From contig PFPF01000060.1 of the NCBI GenBank assembly GCA_002792915.1, forward strand, positions 4,819-17,988: a DNA stretch of 13,170 nucleotides, written 5' to 3'. Numbering within the stretch: the first letter of the stretch is position 1; every line of letters begins with the position of its first letter. This stretch comes from Candidatus Micrarchaeota archaeon CG_4_10_14_0_2_um_filter_60_11 (GTDB taxonomy: Archaea > Micrarchaeota > Micrarchaeia > Norongarragalinales > Norongarragalinaceae). Below the pieces are notes generated by a model, which saw nothing but the letters and a program-made list of their open reading frames with translations, was not told the DNA's origin and did not search any database. Of this stretch, positions 12,890 through 13,170 are shown one piece after another. A program made the position numbers and the translations under genes.

Positions 12890-13170
12890 GTGCGTCTGGC
12901 GCGCTTGCTTGCGCGGACGCGCCCGTCACTCGGCCTTTATTGCCAACCTTGCGGTAGGCTGCCTTGGCTTTTTTGAGCAGGCCGTGCAGCACCGAGCCGC
13001 CTTCGAGCGAATACTCGCCTGAAATCGCGAGCCGCCCGCCCCATTTGGCCTTGAACTCGTAAATTCCTTCTTCCTTCCGGTCTTTGGGCCGGACCGCGAC
13101 GCCCGTCAAGTCGTAGTGCTTGCAACCGTTCTCCCTGCCCCACTTGATGACTTCCCAGTGCAGCAGGTCA
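12867..13170 (-). CDS. FemAB-like (peptidoglycan-bridge type) aminoacyltransferase, C-terminal part; start outside window
   Basis: The frame is open to the right edge, giving about 100 residues of a larger protein (families of this kind are usually 300-400). The visible part starts DLLHWEVIKWGRENGCKHYD, then LTGVAVRPKD, and EGIYEFKAKWGGRLAISGEY. This pattern, a helix ending in G-C/A-x-x-Y/F-D-L-x-G followed by G-I/L-Y-x-F-K-x-x-(W/F)-G-G, is the C-terminal GNAT-like lobe of FemAB/FemX proteins (lipid II:glycine glycyltransferase group), which use aminoacyl-tRNA to attach amino acids to cell-wall precursors. In an archaeon without murein the acceptor would be different, perhaps a surface glycan. 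The last 20 residues are a variable Ala/Ser tail ending LLNRGGP. The gene lies just upstream of, and on the same strand as, the glycosyltransferase operon, with 21 bases between stop and next start. The superfamily call is fairly good; the function is open. Confidence 0.72.
   Translation of the reverse strand, partial: DLLHWEVIKWGRENGCKHYDLTGVAVRPKDRKEEGIYEFKAKWGGRLAISGEYSLEGGSVLHGLLKKAKAAYRKVGNKGRVTGASAQASAPDALLNRGGP

Noticed and set aside
1..13170. CRISPR arrays, insertion sequences or an integrated element
   Set aside because: No regularly spaced repeats, transposase or integrase frames, or terminal inverted repeats were seen; base use looks even across the window.

Overview
The window looks like a piece of an archaeal chromosome, GC-rich (clearly above 50% by eye) and densely packed. 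Archaeal marks are an aEF-2 with the diphthamide loop, a DRG/Rbg-like G protein with a TGS domain, NucS, a HemK2/Mtq2-type methyltransferase, an AglB oligosaccharyltransferase with WWDYG, TATA boxes about 26 bases before starts, and apparently leaderless transcripts. The mix of compact genes, several lineage-specific hypotheticals and a bacterial-type FemAB-like protein would fit a DPANN archaeon such as Diapherotrites or Micrarchaeota. That placement is inference only.

Layout, left to right. (1) 2-514 (+): the C-terminal 170 residues of elongation factor 2, followed by a hairpin/T-tract terminator. (2) 605-923 (+): a small monocistronic unit. A promoter with three copies of an 8-10 bp element around the TATA box leads into a roughly 93-base leader containing an 18-bp palindrome, then a 51-residue protein resembling half a SWIB/MDM2 domain. 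A very T-rich stretch follows. (3) 1038-1910 (-): a TGS-domain G protein whose G domain lacks the usual G4/G5 segment, with its own promoter. (4) 5410 down to 1945 (-): a five-gene run (radical SAM activase-like enzyme, unknown 324-aa protein, NucS, HemK2-like methyltransferase, unknown 169-aa protein) joined by three 4-bp start/stop overlaps and one 7-base gap. (5) 9319 down to 5437 (-): AglB followed by a GlcNAc-1-phosphate transferase-like enzyme. (6) 9396-10520 (+): a GT4 glycosyltransferase divergent from AglB. (7) 12845 down to 10490 (-): a second GT4-like glycosyltransferase and a nucleotide-sugar dehydrogenase, one base apart. (8) 12867-13170 (-): the C-terminal part of a FemAB-like aminoacyltransferase that continues beyond the right edge.

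The right half (about 5.4-13.2 kb) reads as a cell-surface glycan and protein N-glycosylation locus. The dehydrogenase would make a UDP-uronate sugar, the membrane transferase would start the lipid-linked glycan, the two GT4 enzymes would extend it, and AglB would transfer it to Asn. The left half is informational: translation elongation, ribosome-associated GTPase, release-factor methylation and mismatch-type DNA cleavage.

The least explained parts are the half-SWIB protein with its phased promoter elements, the degenerate TGS GTPase, the two unknown proteins coupled to nucS and hemK2, and the unusual ends of AglB. No CRISPR array, tRNA, rRNA, IS element or obvious defence system was seen. 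No gene-free stretch exceeds 300 bases; the longest is 515-767.
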